NCBI RefSeq assembly: GCF_965218685.1
Contig: NZ_OZ244657.1
Span: 1,178,001-1,242,000 of the forward strand
Length of the DNA stretch: 64,000 nucleotides
Reading direction: 5' to 3'
DNA from: Thalassobius sp965218685
GTDB lineage: Bacteria > Pseudomonadota > Alphaproteobacteria > Rhodobacterales > Rhodobacteraceae
Shown here: one piece after another, positions 17,695-26,888 of the stretch
Layout: every line of letters starts with the position of its first letter
Position numbering within the stretch: the stretch's first letter is position 1
Translations under genes and position numbers: made by a program
The notes under the pieces: model-generated
Told to the model about the DNA's origin: nothing
What the model saw: the letters and a program-made list of their open reading frames with translations, nothing else
Database searches by the model: none

Positions 17695-18756
17695 ATGACG
17701 CGTATTCAGGATATATATCGCAACCGGGTCGACCAGGGCGACCTGCATGCAGACGACGCCCAAGAGGCCGTCCTGCCCGAGTTTGAACGCATCCGGGACG
17801 AGCTGTCGAAGCCCGTGAAGAAGGGTCTTTTCCGTAAGGCTCCCCCGCCGCCCAAGGGGCTTTATCTGTGGGGTGGTGTCGGCCGGGGTAAGTCCATGCT
17901 GATGGATCTGTTCGTCGAACAGCTTACGGTGCCCGCGCGCCGGGTCCATTTCCACGCCTTCATGCAGGAAATTCATGCCTCGATGCACGAGGCCCGTCAA
18001 AACGGGGTCGAAGACGCACTGGCACCGGTCGCAAACGATGTTGCCTCGACAGTTAAGGTGCTGGCTTTTGACGAGATGCAGATCACAGATATCACCGATG
18101 CGATGATCGTCGGCCGTCTGTTCGAGATCTTGTTCGCCAAGGGCGTTGTTGTCGTCACCACCTCGAACCGGGTGCCGGATGATCTGTACAAGAATGGCCT
18201 GAACCGCCAATTGTTCCTGCCGTTCATCGAGATCATCAAAGAGCAGATGGTCGTATGGGAGATGATCTCGCCTCGCGATTATCGCCAGGACCGATTGAAA
18301 GGTGCGCCGGTCTATTTTGCCCCGATTAACGACGACAGCCGCCAAAAGCTGCGCGAAGTATGGGAGCATCTGTCGGGCGGAGAGGCTGATCCGCTGGTGC
18401 TGAAAGTCAAAGGCCGAGACGTGACGCTGCCCGCTTTTAGAAACGGCGTGGCCCGCGCGAGTTTTTACGATTTGTGCGGCAAGATGCTGGGGCCGGGGGA
18501 TTATCTAGCCGTGGCAGATGCGGTGAAAGTACTGGTGCTGGAAGGCATTCCGCGCTTGGGGCGCAGTAACTTCAACGAGGCCAAACGATTTGTGACCCTG
18601 ATTGACGCGCTCTATGAAGCGAAAGTCCGCCTGATTTGCTCGGCTGCGGATGAACCCGAGAGTCTGTATATCGAGGGCGAAGGTGTGTTCGAGTTCGAGC
18701 GTACGGCCAGCCGCCTGCGTGAAATGCAGGCCGAGGACTGGGCTGCCGACGCCTGA
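17695..18756 (+). CDS. zapE: Cell division ATPase ZapE (AFG1 family)
   Basis: 353 residues. Walker A is GGVGRGKSMLMD and Walker B is VLAFDEMQITD, and the AFG1/ZapE hallmark RVHFHAFMQEIH lies between them. The bacterial family acts at the division ring under stress, and the mitochondrial homologue Afg1 assists quality control. Length is near the family norm. The start is uncertain between ATG at 17695 and GTG at 17689; neither has a strong binding site. It is a single gene divergent from the MFS permease. Confidence 0.9.
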   Translation: MTRIQDIYRNRVDQGDLHADDAQEAVLPEFERIRDELSKPVKKGLFRKAPPPPKGLYLWGGVGRGKSMLMDLFVEQLTVPARRVHFHAFMQEIHASMHEARQNGVEDALAPVANDVASTVKVLAFDEMQITDITDAMIVGRLFEILFAKGVVVVTTSNRVPDDLYKNGLNRQLFLPFIEIIKEQMVVWEMISPRDYRQDRLKGAPVYFAPINDDSRQKLREVWEHLSGGEADPLVLKVKGRDVTLPAFRNGVARASFYDLCGKMLGPGDYLAVADAVKVLVLEGIPRLGRSNFNEAKRFVTLIDALYEAKVRLICSAADEPESLYIEGEGVFEFERTASRLREMQAEDWAADA

Positions 18757-18773
18757 CCCAATTGATCCAAAGG

Positions 18774-18792
18774 AGCGCGCTGCGCGCGCGCT
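18774..18792 (+). terminator. GC-rich stem-loop after zapE
   Basis: Stem AGCGCGC / GCGCGCT with loop TGCGC, followed by TTTATAT, 18 bases after the zapE stop. Confidence 0.45.
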
Positions 18793-18883
18793 TTATATCT
18801 CGGCTCGAACCTACGGTTCGTTCCTCGGGGTTGGCGTCTGGACGCTACTGTCTTGTTTCTCTTGAGGCGTGGGGCATGCCTAA

Positions 18884-18920
18884 AAGAAAAAGGGGGTCGT
18901 TGGATCGACCCCTCTTTTTA
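18884..18920. terminator. Bidirectional rho-independent terminator between zapE and folC
   Basis: Stem GGGGTCG / CGACCCC with loop TTGGAT, flanked by an A-run on the left and CTTTTT on the right, so it can end transcripts from either direction. Confidence 0.8.
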
Positions 18921-19043
18921 TCCTGCCTGTTTTACCTGTCGTGCCGGACGCCGCGTATCTGGCGTCAACGGATGGTGGCGTGCCACCAGCGAATGCCTTG
19001 GGGTGACCTTAAGCGAATCGGTGCGAATCAGTCAACAGGAAGT

Positions 19044-19062
19044 GATTCGAATTGTTCGAATC
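19044..19062. repeat. Perfect inverted repeat GATTCGAA-N3-TTCGAATC
   Basis: Eight-base arms and a TTG centre, nine bases after the folC coding end. There is no T-run, so it is not a standard terminator. Two GCGAATC copies lie just to its left. Confidence 0.5.
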
Positions 19063-19071
19063 GCCTTTGCT

Positions 19072-20346
19072 TCAGCCGTTTTCGCGCAGGATAGCTCCGG
19101 CGAGGTAGAGGGACCCACAGATCAGGATGCGTGCGTTCGGCACGGTTTGGGTGATCTGGCGGATAGCCGTTTCCACGTCAGGACCGGAGATTGCGGATAT
19201 GCCAGCCTTGATTGCCGCCTTTGCGGTGGTTTCGGCGGGCAGGGTGTTTGCCTCTCCGGGGATCGAGACCGCGGTCAGCGCGGTGACATATGGGGCCATC
19301 GGGCTGAGGTAACCGCCGATGTCCTTGGTGTTGAGCATCCCGCAAACCAGGTAGGTATCGCGTTTGGGCAGGCTGGAAAGGTGCGTGGCAAGCGCTTGGC
19401 CTGCGGCGGCGTTGTGACCGCCGTCCAGCCAAAGCTCGGCATCGGGGGCGGCTTGGACCAGCGGGCCGGTTTTCAGGCGCTGCATCCGGGCGGGCCAGTG
19501 GGCCTGGGTCACGGCAGCCTCGGCGGCGGTTTCGTTTTTCCCAAGGTGGCGCAGGGCGGCAATAGCGGCGCCTGCATTCTGGATCTGGTGGGCGCCGGGC
19601 AGGTTGGGCAGGGGCAAATCCAGCAGGCCTGTTTCATCCTGATAGATCAGGCGTCCGCGTTCCTCGTAGACATGCCAGTGCTGGCCGTAGGCGATCAGGG
19701 GCGCGCCCAGACGGGCGGCCTGGGCCTCAATAACGTCCATCGCCTCGTCCTGCTGAGGGCCGACGACGCAGGGAATACCGCGTTTGATGATCCCCGCCTT
19801 TTCCCCGGCAATTTTGTCCAGGGTGTTGCCCAGGAATTGTTCATGGTCGATCGAGACCGAGGTGATGATGGTCAGCGCCGGGGTGTCCACGACATTGGTG
19901 GCGTCCAAGCGTCCGCCCAAGCCGACCTCGAGTAATGTGAAATCGGCAGGCGTGCGGGCAAAGGCCAGCAGGGCTGCGCAGGTCGTGATCTCGAAATAGG
20001 TGATGTTTTCGCCGTTGTTGGCGGCATAGCATTCGTCCAGAACCGCGGTCAGGTGGTCTTCGGAAATCAGCTGACCGGCCAGGCGGATGCGTTCGTGAAA
20101 GCGCGCCAGATGCGGCGAGGTATAGGCGTGAACGGTGTTGCCCGCAGCCTCTAGTCCCGCGCGGATCATCGCCTGGGTCGAGCCCTTGCCGTTGGTGCCC
20201 GCGATGTGGATCACGGGGGGCAGGCGATCCTGAGGATCGTCCAGCGCATGCAGCAGGCGCCACATGCGGTCCAGCGTCAGGTCGATGACCTTGGGGTGCA
20301 GCGCCATCATCCGATCAAGGATGGCGTCCGAGTTTTGCGCGCTCAT
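19072..20346 (-). CDS. folC: Bifunctional dihydrofolate synthase / folylpolyglutamate synthase
   Basis: 424 residues, Mur-ligase-like. The ATP loop is HIAGTNGKGSTQAM, followed by YTSPHLARFHERIR and later the ligase domain with WLDGGHNAAAG. It adds glutamate to dihydropteroate and to folates. The start overlaps the accD stop by four bases (TCAT), so it is coupled to accD, an arrangement common in proteobacteria. Length is normal. Confidence 0.95.
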   Translation of the reverse strand: MSAQNSDAILDRMMALHPKVIDLTLDRMWRLLHALDDPQDRLPPVIHIAGTNGKGSTQAMIRAGLEAAGNTVHAYTSPHLARFHERIRLAGQLISEDHLTAVLDECYAANNGENITYFEITTCAALLAFARTPADFTLLEVGLGGRLDATNVVDTPALTIITSVSIDHEQFLGNTLDKIAGEKAGIIKRGIPCVVGPQQDEAMDVIEAQAARLGAPLIAYGQHWHVYEERGRLIYQDETGLLDLPLPNLPGAHQIQNAGAAIAALRHLGKNETAAEAAVTQAHWPARMQRLKTGPLVQAAPDAELWLDGGHNAAAGQALATHLSSLPKRDTYLVCGMLNTKDIGGYLSPMAPYVTALTAVSIPGEANTLPAETTAKAAIKAGISAISGPDVETAIRQITQTVPNARILICGSLYLAGAILRENG

Positions 20347-21269
20347 TCGTCTGCGGCGGGCTCGGCTTGGGCCGGGGCGTCGGTGGCTTCGGGCGCGGGC
20401 AGGTCACCTTTGATCGCCGGGGGCATGTCCAGCAACATCCGGGTGATGGTGATCAGCTCGTCCTTCATCTGGGTGCGCGGGGTCACGCGGTCCAGCATGC
20501 CGTGGTCCAGCAAGTATTCGGCGCGCTGGAAGCCTTCGGGCAGTTTTTCACGAATGGTCTGTTCAATCACGCGCGGCCCGGCAAAGCAGATCAGGGCGTT
20601 GGGTTCTGCAATCTGAACATCACCCAGCATCGCATAGGACGCGGTGACGCCGCCGGTGGTGGGGTGTGTCAGAACGACGATATAGGGCAGGCCAGCCTCT
20701 TTCAGCATCTGGATCGCTACGGTGGTCCGAGGCATCTGCATCAAGCTTAGGATACCCTCTTGCATCCGCGCGCCACCTGCTGCCGAGAACAGGATCAGCG
20801 GGCGCTTCAATTCCACCGCTTTTTCCGCGGCGGCGATGATGGCGTTGCCGACATACATGCCCATAGAGCCACCCATGAAGCTGAAATCCTGGCACGCGGC
20901 CACGATCGGGGTGCGGCCCATTTCGCCGGCGCCGACCAGCATGGCCTCTTTCTCGCCGGTTTTTTTCTGCGCGGCTTTCATCCGGTCAGGGTATTTTTTC
21001 TGATCGCGGAAATGCAGCGGATCGGTAGTCGGTTCGGGAACCTCAACCTCAGAGAAAACGCCACCGTCGAAAAGATCGGCAAAACGCTCGCGCGGGGTGA
21101 TGGCCATGTGATGCCCGCAGTTTGTGCAGACATTCAGGTTTTCCGACAGCTCGCGGTGAAACAGCATGGTGCCGCATCCGTCGCATTTGGTCCAAAGGTT
21201 CTCGGGCACTTCACGGCGCGAGAAGATCGAGTTGATGCGCGGACGGACGTAGTTGGTGATCCAGTTCAT
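20343..21269 (-). CDS. accD: Acetyl-CoA carboxylase carboxyltransferase beta subunit
   Basis: 308 residues beginning MNWITNYVRPRI. A four-Cys zinc ribbon (C29, C32, C48, C51) precedes the carboxyltransferase domain with FSAAGGARMQEG and THPTTGGVTASYAMLGD. It forms the malonyl-CoA-producing enzyme with AccA. The C-terminus is an Ala/Pro-rich tail. The frame runs upstream to 21401, but homology begins at MNWI; no strong ribosome-binding site is visible there, so the start rests on family comparison. Confidence 0.95.
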   Translation of the reverse strand: MNWITNYVRPRINSIFSRREVPENLWTKCDGCGTMLFHRELSENLNVCTNCGHHMAITPRERFADLFDGGVFSEVEVPEPTTDPLHFRDQKKYPDRMKAAQKKTGEKEAMLVGAGEMGRTPIVAACQDFSFMGGSMGMYVGNAIIAAAEKAVELKRPLILFSAAGGARMQEGILSLMQMPRTTVAIQMLKEAGLPYIVVLTHPTTGGVTASYAMLGDVQIAEPNALICFAGPRVIEQTIREKLPEGFQRAEYLLDHGMLDRVTPRTQMKDELITITRMLLDMPPAIKGDLPAPEATDAPAQAEPAADE

Positions 21270-21489
21270 GCCAGAGGGCCCCAGTTTGCCGGTAGTTGCA
21301 TCGTCAGATAAGCCGGACCGGCCCGAATTGCAATCAGCGCCGCCCTGTAGATGCGTGGCTTTGGGTGATTTTCTGACCTTGGCGGGGCCTTGTACGCTCA
21401 CAAGAATTCACGCAGGCATCAGAACCCGTGGCTTGTCGTGACGCGGGGGCTTGGGTATCCCTGTTGGACGACTGGCAACGGAGGCACAT

Positions 21490-22125
21490 ATGAACCGGGC
21501 ATTTCGGACCGCGCTGGTGATCTTGGCCTGCGTGCCGGTGTTGGCCAGTTGCCAGCTGGGCCAGCCCAGTATTTCGACCAGCAATGTCCCGCCGCGCCAT
21601 GTCTCGTTACTGGAAGGCGCCGTTCAGGTTCCTGCGCCCAGTGGCTATTGTGTGGACCTGAACAGCCTTCAGGATCACCGCAGGGCCGGGTTCGTGCTGA
21701 TGGCCGGGTGTGACGGGTTGATGGGACTTCCCAGTGGTACGTTAATCGAACCCGCGATCCTGACTGTTGCCGCCTATGTTCCCGATCAGCCGGTACAGCA
21801 GTCGTTGGACGTCGCCGCGGCGCTTGACGGCGCAACAGTGCTGGAAAGGCGACAAGTCGGCGGTCTGAATATGGTGCGCGTTCTAAGTTCGGACATGGTT
21901 CCTGACGATAGCGCGCCGGAACACTGGCGTGGTGCCATGGTCGTGAACGAGGCCGTCCTGACCTTGGCCGTCTATGGAAATGGGGCGATTACCAACAGCG
22001 CGGGCGCCGAGCTGTTGCAGGTTCTGGCGCGCCAGATCACGCAGGCCAGCGGCAAGGGCACCCCCCAACCCGACCCCGACACGAAGAAAAAACAGAAAAA
22101 TCTGTTTCAGCGCATATTTAATTAA
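21490..22125 (+). CDS. Putative lipoprotein of unknown function
   Basis: 211 residues. The N-terminus MNRAFRTALVILACVPVLASC is a lipoprotein signal with lipobox LASC, so the mature protein is probably anchored at Cys-21. The rest is soluble, with no family I recognise. The tail is Lys/Gln-rich (TKKKQKNLFQRIFN). The start has ACGGAGG four bases upstream, closer than ideal. It is divergent from accD and precedes the gene at 22173 by 47 bases, so the two may be cotranscribed. Confidence 0.7.
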   Translation: MNRAFRTALVILACVPVLASCQLGQPSISTSNVPPRHVSLLEGAVQVPAPSGYCVDLNSLQDHRRAGFVLMAGCDGLMGLPSGTLIEPAILTVAAYVPDQPVQQSLDVAAALDGATVLERRQVGGLNMVRVLSSDMVPDDSAPEHWRGAMVVNEAVLTLAVYGNGAITNSAGAELLQVLARQITQASGKGTPQPDPDTKKKQKNLFQRIFN

Positions 22126-22172
22126 GTCGCTCTAGGATATTAGAGTGGAGTGGTTAACCCCAATGAGGTCTC

Positions 22173-22946
22173 ATGCCCTTGTTTAAGTCTCGTCTGTTCA
22201 GCGGCCTGATGCACCGCCGTGTCCTGTCTCGCTGGGCCGAGTTGGCGCGCCAGTCAGATCAGGCGGGTCTGCGCCGGTTGCGCCAGCAGCGTACAAGGGC
22301 GCGCGAGCTGCGCCAGCACCTGGACCGCGTGATTCACGTTGCTGATAACCGTCTGGCGCTGCCCCTGATCGGCAACACAACGTTTCGCAAGCCGCACGGA
22401 TCAGACTGGTCCTGGCGGCCGGAACTGTGGCGTGGCCCTTTGCCGGTGCCGGGAATGAGCTCGGTCCAGGATCGTTCGATGCTGGGCTCAGAGGTGACGC
22501 TTTTTCACGACTGCCGTTTTTCGGAACTGACCTTGCGCCAACTGCGCAGCCACCGCGAATCCGATCTGGCCCCCTATGGTGTGCGGCTGGACGTGTTCAA
22601 GTTTGACGGATCGTTCCTCTCCTTGGTGATCGATCTGCCCCCCGAGGCCGTGCAGGGCCTGACCAAGAATTACCTGATCCGCATGGACACCATCGTCGAG
22701 ATGGAAAAACCGCTGGAGATTTTTGCCCGTCTGAACATCAAGCACGGGCCGAACACGGATCAGCTGGTGCGCGAACTGCCCTTGCATGAAGAAGAGATCA
22801 TGGTCGAGTTTGACCTGGCCTATTCACGCCTCAACGAAAAACGGATCGAGCGCGCCTGGATCGACCTTATCTTTGAAGGCCCCGAGATGAACCAGGTGAC
22901 GATCCGCGATGTCACCTTCAGCCGCCGCCCCCGCGCCGAATTGTAA
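22173..22946 (+). CDS. Conserved Rhodobacterales protein (DUF6478-like)
   Basis: 257 residues. The first 60 are rich in Arg and helical (RLRQQRTRARELRQHLDRVI). A conserved beta-rich body follows, with GSDWSWRPELWRGPLPVPG and DCRFSELTLRQLRSH. No signal peptide, membrane segment or catalytic motif is seen. I associate it with a DUF6478-type family restricted to Rhodobacterales, from memory and with moderate certainty. The next gene starts ten bases after the stop, so both are probably one transcript. Confidence 0.65.
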   Translation: MPLFKSRLFSGLMHRRVLSRWAELARQSDQAGLRRLRQQRTRARELRQHLDRVIHVADNRLALPLIGNTTFRKPHGSDWSWRPELWRGPLPVPGMSSVQDRSMLGSEVTLFHDCRFSELTLRQLRSHRESDLAPYGVRLDVFKFDGSFLSLVIDLPPEAVQGLTKNYLIRMDTIVEMEKPLEIFARLNIKHGPNTDQLVRELPLHEEEIMVEFDLAYSRLNEKRIERAWIDLIFEGPEMNQVTIRDVTFSRRPRAEL

Positions 22947-22956
22947 GAGGACCACC

Positions 22957-23328
22957 ATGAGCGACCTCAAACTGACCAAGACCAGACTTTTCGAAGGCGT
23001 TTGGGAAGGTTTCCTGACGACCTCGGGGCGGGTGCAGCCCGAGCTTGAGGTCACGCATCTGAACGAGCCCGTGCTGGGGCTGGAGCTGACCGAGGACACC
23101 GAAAACGGCCACTGGATCGTGCGTGTGCCGGTCCCGGTTTCTGCGCTGTCGGACGGGGTTCAGACGTTTCTGATCCGCGACAAGGCATCGGGCGAGGTGT
23201 TGGAAAGCTTCTCGATTCTGGCGGGCGAAGCGCTGGGTGACGACATCCGCGCCGAGATTACCCTGCTGCGCGAAGAACTGGACATGCTCAAACGCGCCTT
23301 CCGCCGCCATTGCGTGGAAACCATGTAA
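22957..23328 (+). CDS. Conserved hypothetical protein linked to the DUF6478-like gene
   Basis: 123 residues beginning MSDLKLTKTRLFEGVW, with AAGAGGACC upstream. The body is beta-rich (ELEVTHLNEPVLGLELTED, WIVRVPVPVSALSDG) and the C-terminus forms a helix (EITLLREELDMLKRAFRRH) that could dimerise. No family recognised. The ten-base gap to the upstream gene suggests a functional pair. The longer frame starting at 22909 lies inside the upstream gene and is rejected. Confidence 0.65.
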   Translation: MSDLKLTKTRLFEGVWEGFLTTSGRVQPELEVTHLNEPVLGLELTEDTENGHWIVRVPVPVSALSDGVQTFLIRDKASGEVLESFSILAGEALGDDIRAEITLLREELDMLKRAFRRHCVETM

Positions 23329-23381
23329 TTTCGTGATTTCCCTCGCCTCTGCTAGACTGACCCCAGACTACGGAGGCACCC

Positions 23382-23675
23382 ATGATCACCGAAATCGTCA
23401 CCTTCGATCTGCCCGAAGGCATCACTCAGGCTGAATTGATGGAGAAATACAACGCCACGGTTCCCCGCTGGCGTGCCAATCCCGATCTGATCCGCAAGAC
23501 CTATCTATATTGCGCTGAAAAACGCCAGGGCGGGGGCATTTATTTATGGAAGACCAAAGAGGCCGCGCTGCTGGCCCATGATGCTGACTGGTGCAAGATG
23601 GCGCAGGACATGTATGGCAGCGCACCCTGCTTTACCTATTACGACACGCTGTTCATCATCGAGAACGGCGTGTGA
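23382..23675 (+). CDS. Small dimeric alpha/beta-barrel-like protein
   Basis: 97 residues. The pattern MITEIVTFDLPEGITQAEL, then YLYCAEKRQGGGIYLWKTKEAA, is typical of small ferredoxin-like (ABM, YdhR-type) folds, often annotated as putative monooxygenases. No catalytic residues can be assigned. It is 53 bases downstream of the preceding gene with its own ACGGAGG binding site, and precedes the dienoyl-CoA reductase gene by 79 bases. Confidence 0.6.
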   Translation: MITEIVTFDLPEGITQAELMEKYNATVPRWRANPDLIRKTYLYCAEKRQGGGIYLWKTKEAALLAHDADWCKMAQDMYGSAPCFTYYDTLFIIENGV

Positions 23676-23754
23676 CCTCGCGCCCCTTACGCTGCGTTGA
23701 GCGTGACAAACCAGCCGCGCTTTGCCCAGATGGGTCAAAGCAGGGAGGCACGCT

Positions 23755-25773
23755 ATGACATATACCCACCTTTTGGCTCCGCTGGATCTGGGGCACACCA
23801 CGCTGAAGAACCGCGTCCTGATGGGCTCGATGCACACAGGGCTTGAGGAAACGGGCGACTGGCCGCGCGTGGCCGAGTTCTATGCGGCTCGCGCGCGTGG
23901 CGGAGTCGGGCTGATGGTAACGGGTGGGATCGGTCCGAATCCCGAAGGGTCCGTGGCCTTTGGCGCCTCGATGATGACCAACGAAAAGGACGTCGCCAAC
24001 CATTCCGTGATCACCAAGGCCGTGCATGACGCGGGCGGCAAGATCGCCATGCAGATCCTGCATGCGGGTCGTTATGCCTATAACCCCAAGTGTGTTGCGC
24101 CCTCGCCGGTGAAATCGCCGATCTCGCCCTTTCTGCCGACCGAGCTGGATGAGGACGGGATCGAAAAACAGATCGCCGATTTCGTCACCGCCGCCACGCT
24201 GGCGCAGCAGGCGGGCTATGATGGGGTCGAGATCATGGGCTCTGAGGGGTATTTCATCAACCAGTTCATCGTGACCCACACCAACAAACGGACGGATCGC
24301 TGGGGCGGGTCCTATGAAAACCGTATCCGCCTGCCGATCGAAATTGTCCGCCGCGTGCGCGAGGCCGTGGGGACGGACTTCATCATTATCTACCGGCTGT
24401 CGATGATCGATCTGGTGCCGAACGGGTCCACCTTTGACGAGGTCGTGCAATTGGCGCAGGAAATCGAAAAGGCGGGCGCCAGCATCATCAACACCGGTAT
24501 CGGCTGGCACGAGGCGCGTATTCCCACTATCGCCACTTCGGTTCCGCGCCGGGCCTTTGCCTGGGTAACGCAGAAGCTGATGGGGCAGGTGGATATTCCG
24601 ATCATCACCTCGAACCGGATCAACACGCCCGACGTGGCCGAAGAGGTGCTGGCCGAGGGCTGCGCCGATATGGTGTCCATGGCGCGGCCGTTCTTGGCGG
24701 ATGCTGATTTCGTGGCCAAAGCGCAGCGCGGCGAGGGCGACCTGATCGCGCCCTGCATTGGCTGCAATCAGGCCTGTCTGGATCACACGTTCGGGGGCAA
24801 GCTGACCTCGTGTCTGGTGAACCCGTTTGCCTGCCACGAGACCGAGCTGGAAATGGGTGATGAGGCGAAGGGCACTCTGGCGGTGGTCGGCGCTGGGCCT
24901 GCGGGTTTGTCCGCCGCCCTGACCGCAGCCGAGCGTGGCTTTGACGTCACCCTGATCGACCGCGCCGAACGGATCGGTGGACAACTGAACATGGCGCGTC
25001 AGGTGCCGGGCAAAGAGGAATTCCACGGGCTGGTCGATTGGTACGAACGCATGGTCGCCAAGTCCGGCATCACCGTGCAGCTGGAAACCGACGCGACCGT
25101 GGACAGTCTGAAAGGTTTTGATCACGTTATCATAGCCACCGGGGTGGTGCCGCGCGATCCGGGTATTCCAGGGCAGGACGGCGCCAATGTGCTCAGCTAT
25201 ATTGACGTGCTGCGCGATAAGGCCCCCGTGGGGGATCGGGTGGCCGTGATCGGCGCGGGCGGCATCGGATTTGATATCGCCGAATACTTGGTGACGGGCG
25301 ATAGCCCCACACTGGACCTGCCCGAGTGGATGAAGGAATGGGGCGTTACCGACCCCGAGGATGTCCGCAGCGGTCTGGCCCCCGAAGGCCCTCAGCCCGA
25401 GGCTCCGATCCGTCAGGTCACGCTGATGCAGCGCAAGGCCAAGGCGCTGGGCAAAGGACTGGGCAAGACCACCGGTTGGATTCACCGCTCGGCGCTTAAG
25501 ATGAAGGGCGTCAAGATGCTGGGCGGTGTGAACTATGAACGGATTGACGATCAGGGCCTGCATATCTCGTTCGGAGAAGCGCGCGAAAACCCGCAGCTGA
25601 TCGAGGCTGATACCATCGTCCTGTGTGCCGGCCAGCTGTCCGAGCGCAGTCTGGCCGACGCGCTGGAGGCCGAGGGCATCCCCTGTCATGTCATCGGTGG
25701 CGCAGATGTCGCGGCCGAGTTGGACGCCAAGCGCGCCATCAACCAAGGCACGCGTCTGGCCGCCACACTGTAG
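23755..25773 (+). CDS. fadH: 2,4-dienoyl-CoA reductase type NADPH:flavin oxidoreductase
   Basis: 672 residues, the same length as E. coli FadH. The N-terminal TIM-barrel FMN domain carries the Tyr in GSEGYFINQF and the His in GWHEARIPTIATSVPR. The Cys cluster CIGCNQAC followed by TSCLVNPFACHE holds a 4Fe-4S centre. The C-terminal half has FAD (VVGAGPAGLSAA) and NADPH (VIGAGGIGFDIA) motifs. It reduces 2,4-dienoyl-CoA intermediates of unsaturated fatty-acid oxidation. The start at 23755 follows GGGAGG. Close relatives act on other enoyl substrates, so the symbol is a best match. Confidence 0.9.
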   Translation: MTYTHLLAPLDLGHTTLKNRVLMGSMHTGLEETGDWPRVAEFYAARARGGVGLMVTGGIGPNPEGSVAFGASMMTNEKDVANHSVITKAVHDAGGKIAMQILHAGRYAYNPKCVAPSPVKSPISPFLPTELDEDGIEKQIADFVTAATLAQQAGYDGVEIMGSEGYFINQFIVTHTNKRTDRWGGSYENRIRLPIEIVRRVREAVGTDFIIIYRLSMIDLVPNGSTFDEVVQLAQEIEKAGASIINTGIGWHEARIPTIATSVPRRAFAWVTQKLMGQVDIPIITSNRINTPDVAEEVLAEGCADMVSMARPFLADADFVAKAQRGEGDLIAPCIGCNQACLDHTFGGKLTSCLVNPFACHETELEMGDEAKGTLAVVGAGPAGLSAALTAAERGFDVTLIDRAERIGGQLNMARQVPGKEEFHGLVDWYERMVAKSGITVQLETDATVDSLKGFDHVIIATGVVPRDPGIPGQDGANVLSYIDVLRDKAPVGDRVAVIGAGGIGFDIAEYLVTGDSPTLDLPEWMKEWGVTDPEDVRSGLAPEGPQPEAPIRQVTLMQRKAKALGKGLGKTTGWIHRSALKMKGVKMLGGVNYERIDDQGLHISFGEARENPQLIEADTIVLCAGQLSERSLADALEAEGIPCHVIGGADVAAELDAKRAINQGTRLAATL

Positions 25774-25836
25774 CGCGCGGTTTCGCTTGTCTGTGCCCCT
25801 CGTGCGGTCCTAGATGTGACGGCGCGAGGGATAAGC

Positions 25837-26751
25837 ATGGTTTTTGTCACGATCCTGTTGGGCTTGATGCCCAGTTTCTTGATGGTCTGCCTGGGTGGGT
25901 TGATCCGAAAACGCTTGTCCGTGAACGCTTGGCAGGGCCTGGATCGGCTGAACTTTGAAATTCTGTTCCCGACACTGATTTTTGTTGCAGCCTCCAGCCG
26001 TCCGATTGCGGTGGTGGATATCGTCCGTATCGGCCCAGCGGTTTGGGCAATCCTAACTGCATCTTTGTGCATGGGCTATCTGGCCAGACGGTTCGGGCCA
26101 AAGCGGTTTACCGACTTCGCCGGGGCCTGGCAAACGGCTTGGCGGTTTAACACGGCACTCGGTTTTGTCGCCGTCGAAACGCTGAGCCTTCATCCGGTCG
26201 GCATTCTGGCCGTGGCAGTGGGCATGGCGATCCCGATGGCGAACTTATTTGCTGTAACCGCCCTGTCCCGGGGCAGCGGTAACCTGCGCCAGACCTTGCT
26301 GAGGATCGTGACGAACCCGTTTCTGGTCGCGTCCATCTTGGGTGTGATCGTGGGATTGTCTGGCCTGACGATCCCTGCGCCGATCATGGCTCCGCTGGAA
26401 ATGCTGGCACAGGCGGCGATTCCGGTAGCACTGATTTCTGTTGGCGCGACGATGAACTGGGGGGCGCTGGCGCGCCTTGATCTGTTCAGCGGCATTTTAG
26501 TGTCGACCAAGCTGGTGCTGACCCCCGCCCTTGTCGTCACCGTTTGTATCGCGCTGGACGTCGCTCCGGCGCTAGCCGCCACGTTGACTCTGTTTGCGGC
26601 TTTGCCCACGGCCTCGGCCGCGCATGTGCTGGCGGCGGGTTTTGGTGCAGACCGGGAATTGTCCGCCACTTTGGTCGCTCAGACTACGCTGTTGGCGGCC
26701 GCGACTTTGCCACTGTGGATTACATTGGCCGAGCTACTGTTTACAGCCTGA
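25837..26751 (+). CDS. AEC-family permease (second copy in window)
   Basis: 304 residues with about ten membrane segments, starting MVFVTILLGLMPSFLMVCLGG with GAGGG upstream; a GTG at 25816 is a less likely start. Like the protein at 11118 it belongs to the auxin-efflux-carrier-like superfamily, but the two are clearly diverged. Substrate unknown. It lies between the dienoyl-CoA reductase gene and a LysR gene. No operator linking it to the LysR gene was seen. Confidence 0.82.
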   Translation: MVFVTILLGLMPSFLMVCLGGLIRKRLSVNAWQGLDRLNFEILFPTLIFVAASSRPIAVVDIVRIGPAVWAILTASLCMGYLARRFGPKRFTDFAGAWQTAWRFNTALGFVAVETLSLHPVGILAVAVGMAIPMANLFAVTALSRGSGNLRQTLLRIVTNPFLVASILGVIVGLSGLTIPAPIMAPLEMLAQAAIPVALISVGATMNWGALARLDLFSGILVSTKLVLTPALVVTVCIALDVAPALAATLTLFAALPTASAAHVLAAGFGADRELSATLVAQTTLLAAATLPLWITLAELLFTA

Positions 26752-26888
26752 AACGATTGTTTCCCTGTTTCTGTGCCGCAAACGATCCGTGACAAAACCC
26801 CGATATTGTCCGCCCCTTGCCCCAGTCGCGCCCCATTTGGGCGAGATACAGGATGCTAAGAAATTAGGACCTAGGAAGGGGATCGAGC

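Larger units (their letters stand above)
18757..19071. other. Gene-free region between convergent zapE and folC, rich in hairpins
   Basis: 315 bases without a credible gene. It holds a GC stem-loop (18774-18792), small hairpins CGAACC/GGTTCG and GCGTC/GACGC, a terminator (18884-18920), a GGTGGC/GCCACC hairpin, two direct GCGAATC copies near 19013 and 19023, and a perfect inverted repeat GATTCGAA-TTG-TTCGAATC at 19044-19062. It may contain a small RNA; see findings. Confidence 0.5.

Noticed and set aside
17575..18369. N-terminal extension of the MFS frame
   Set aside because: It lies antisense to zapE, and a good start with AGGAG exists at 17574.
23656..25746. Long minus-strand frame (696 residues) opposite the dienoyl-CoA reductase gene
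   Set aside because: Its codons mirror the real gene, and it reads as His/Gln/Arg-rich low-quality sequence with no motifs; high GC creates long antisense frames.
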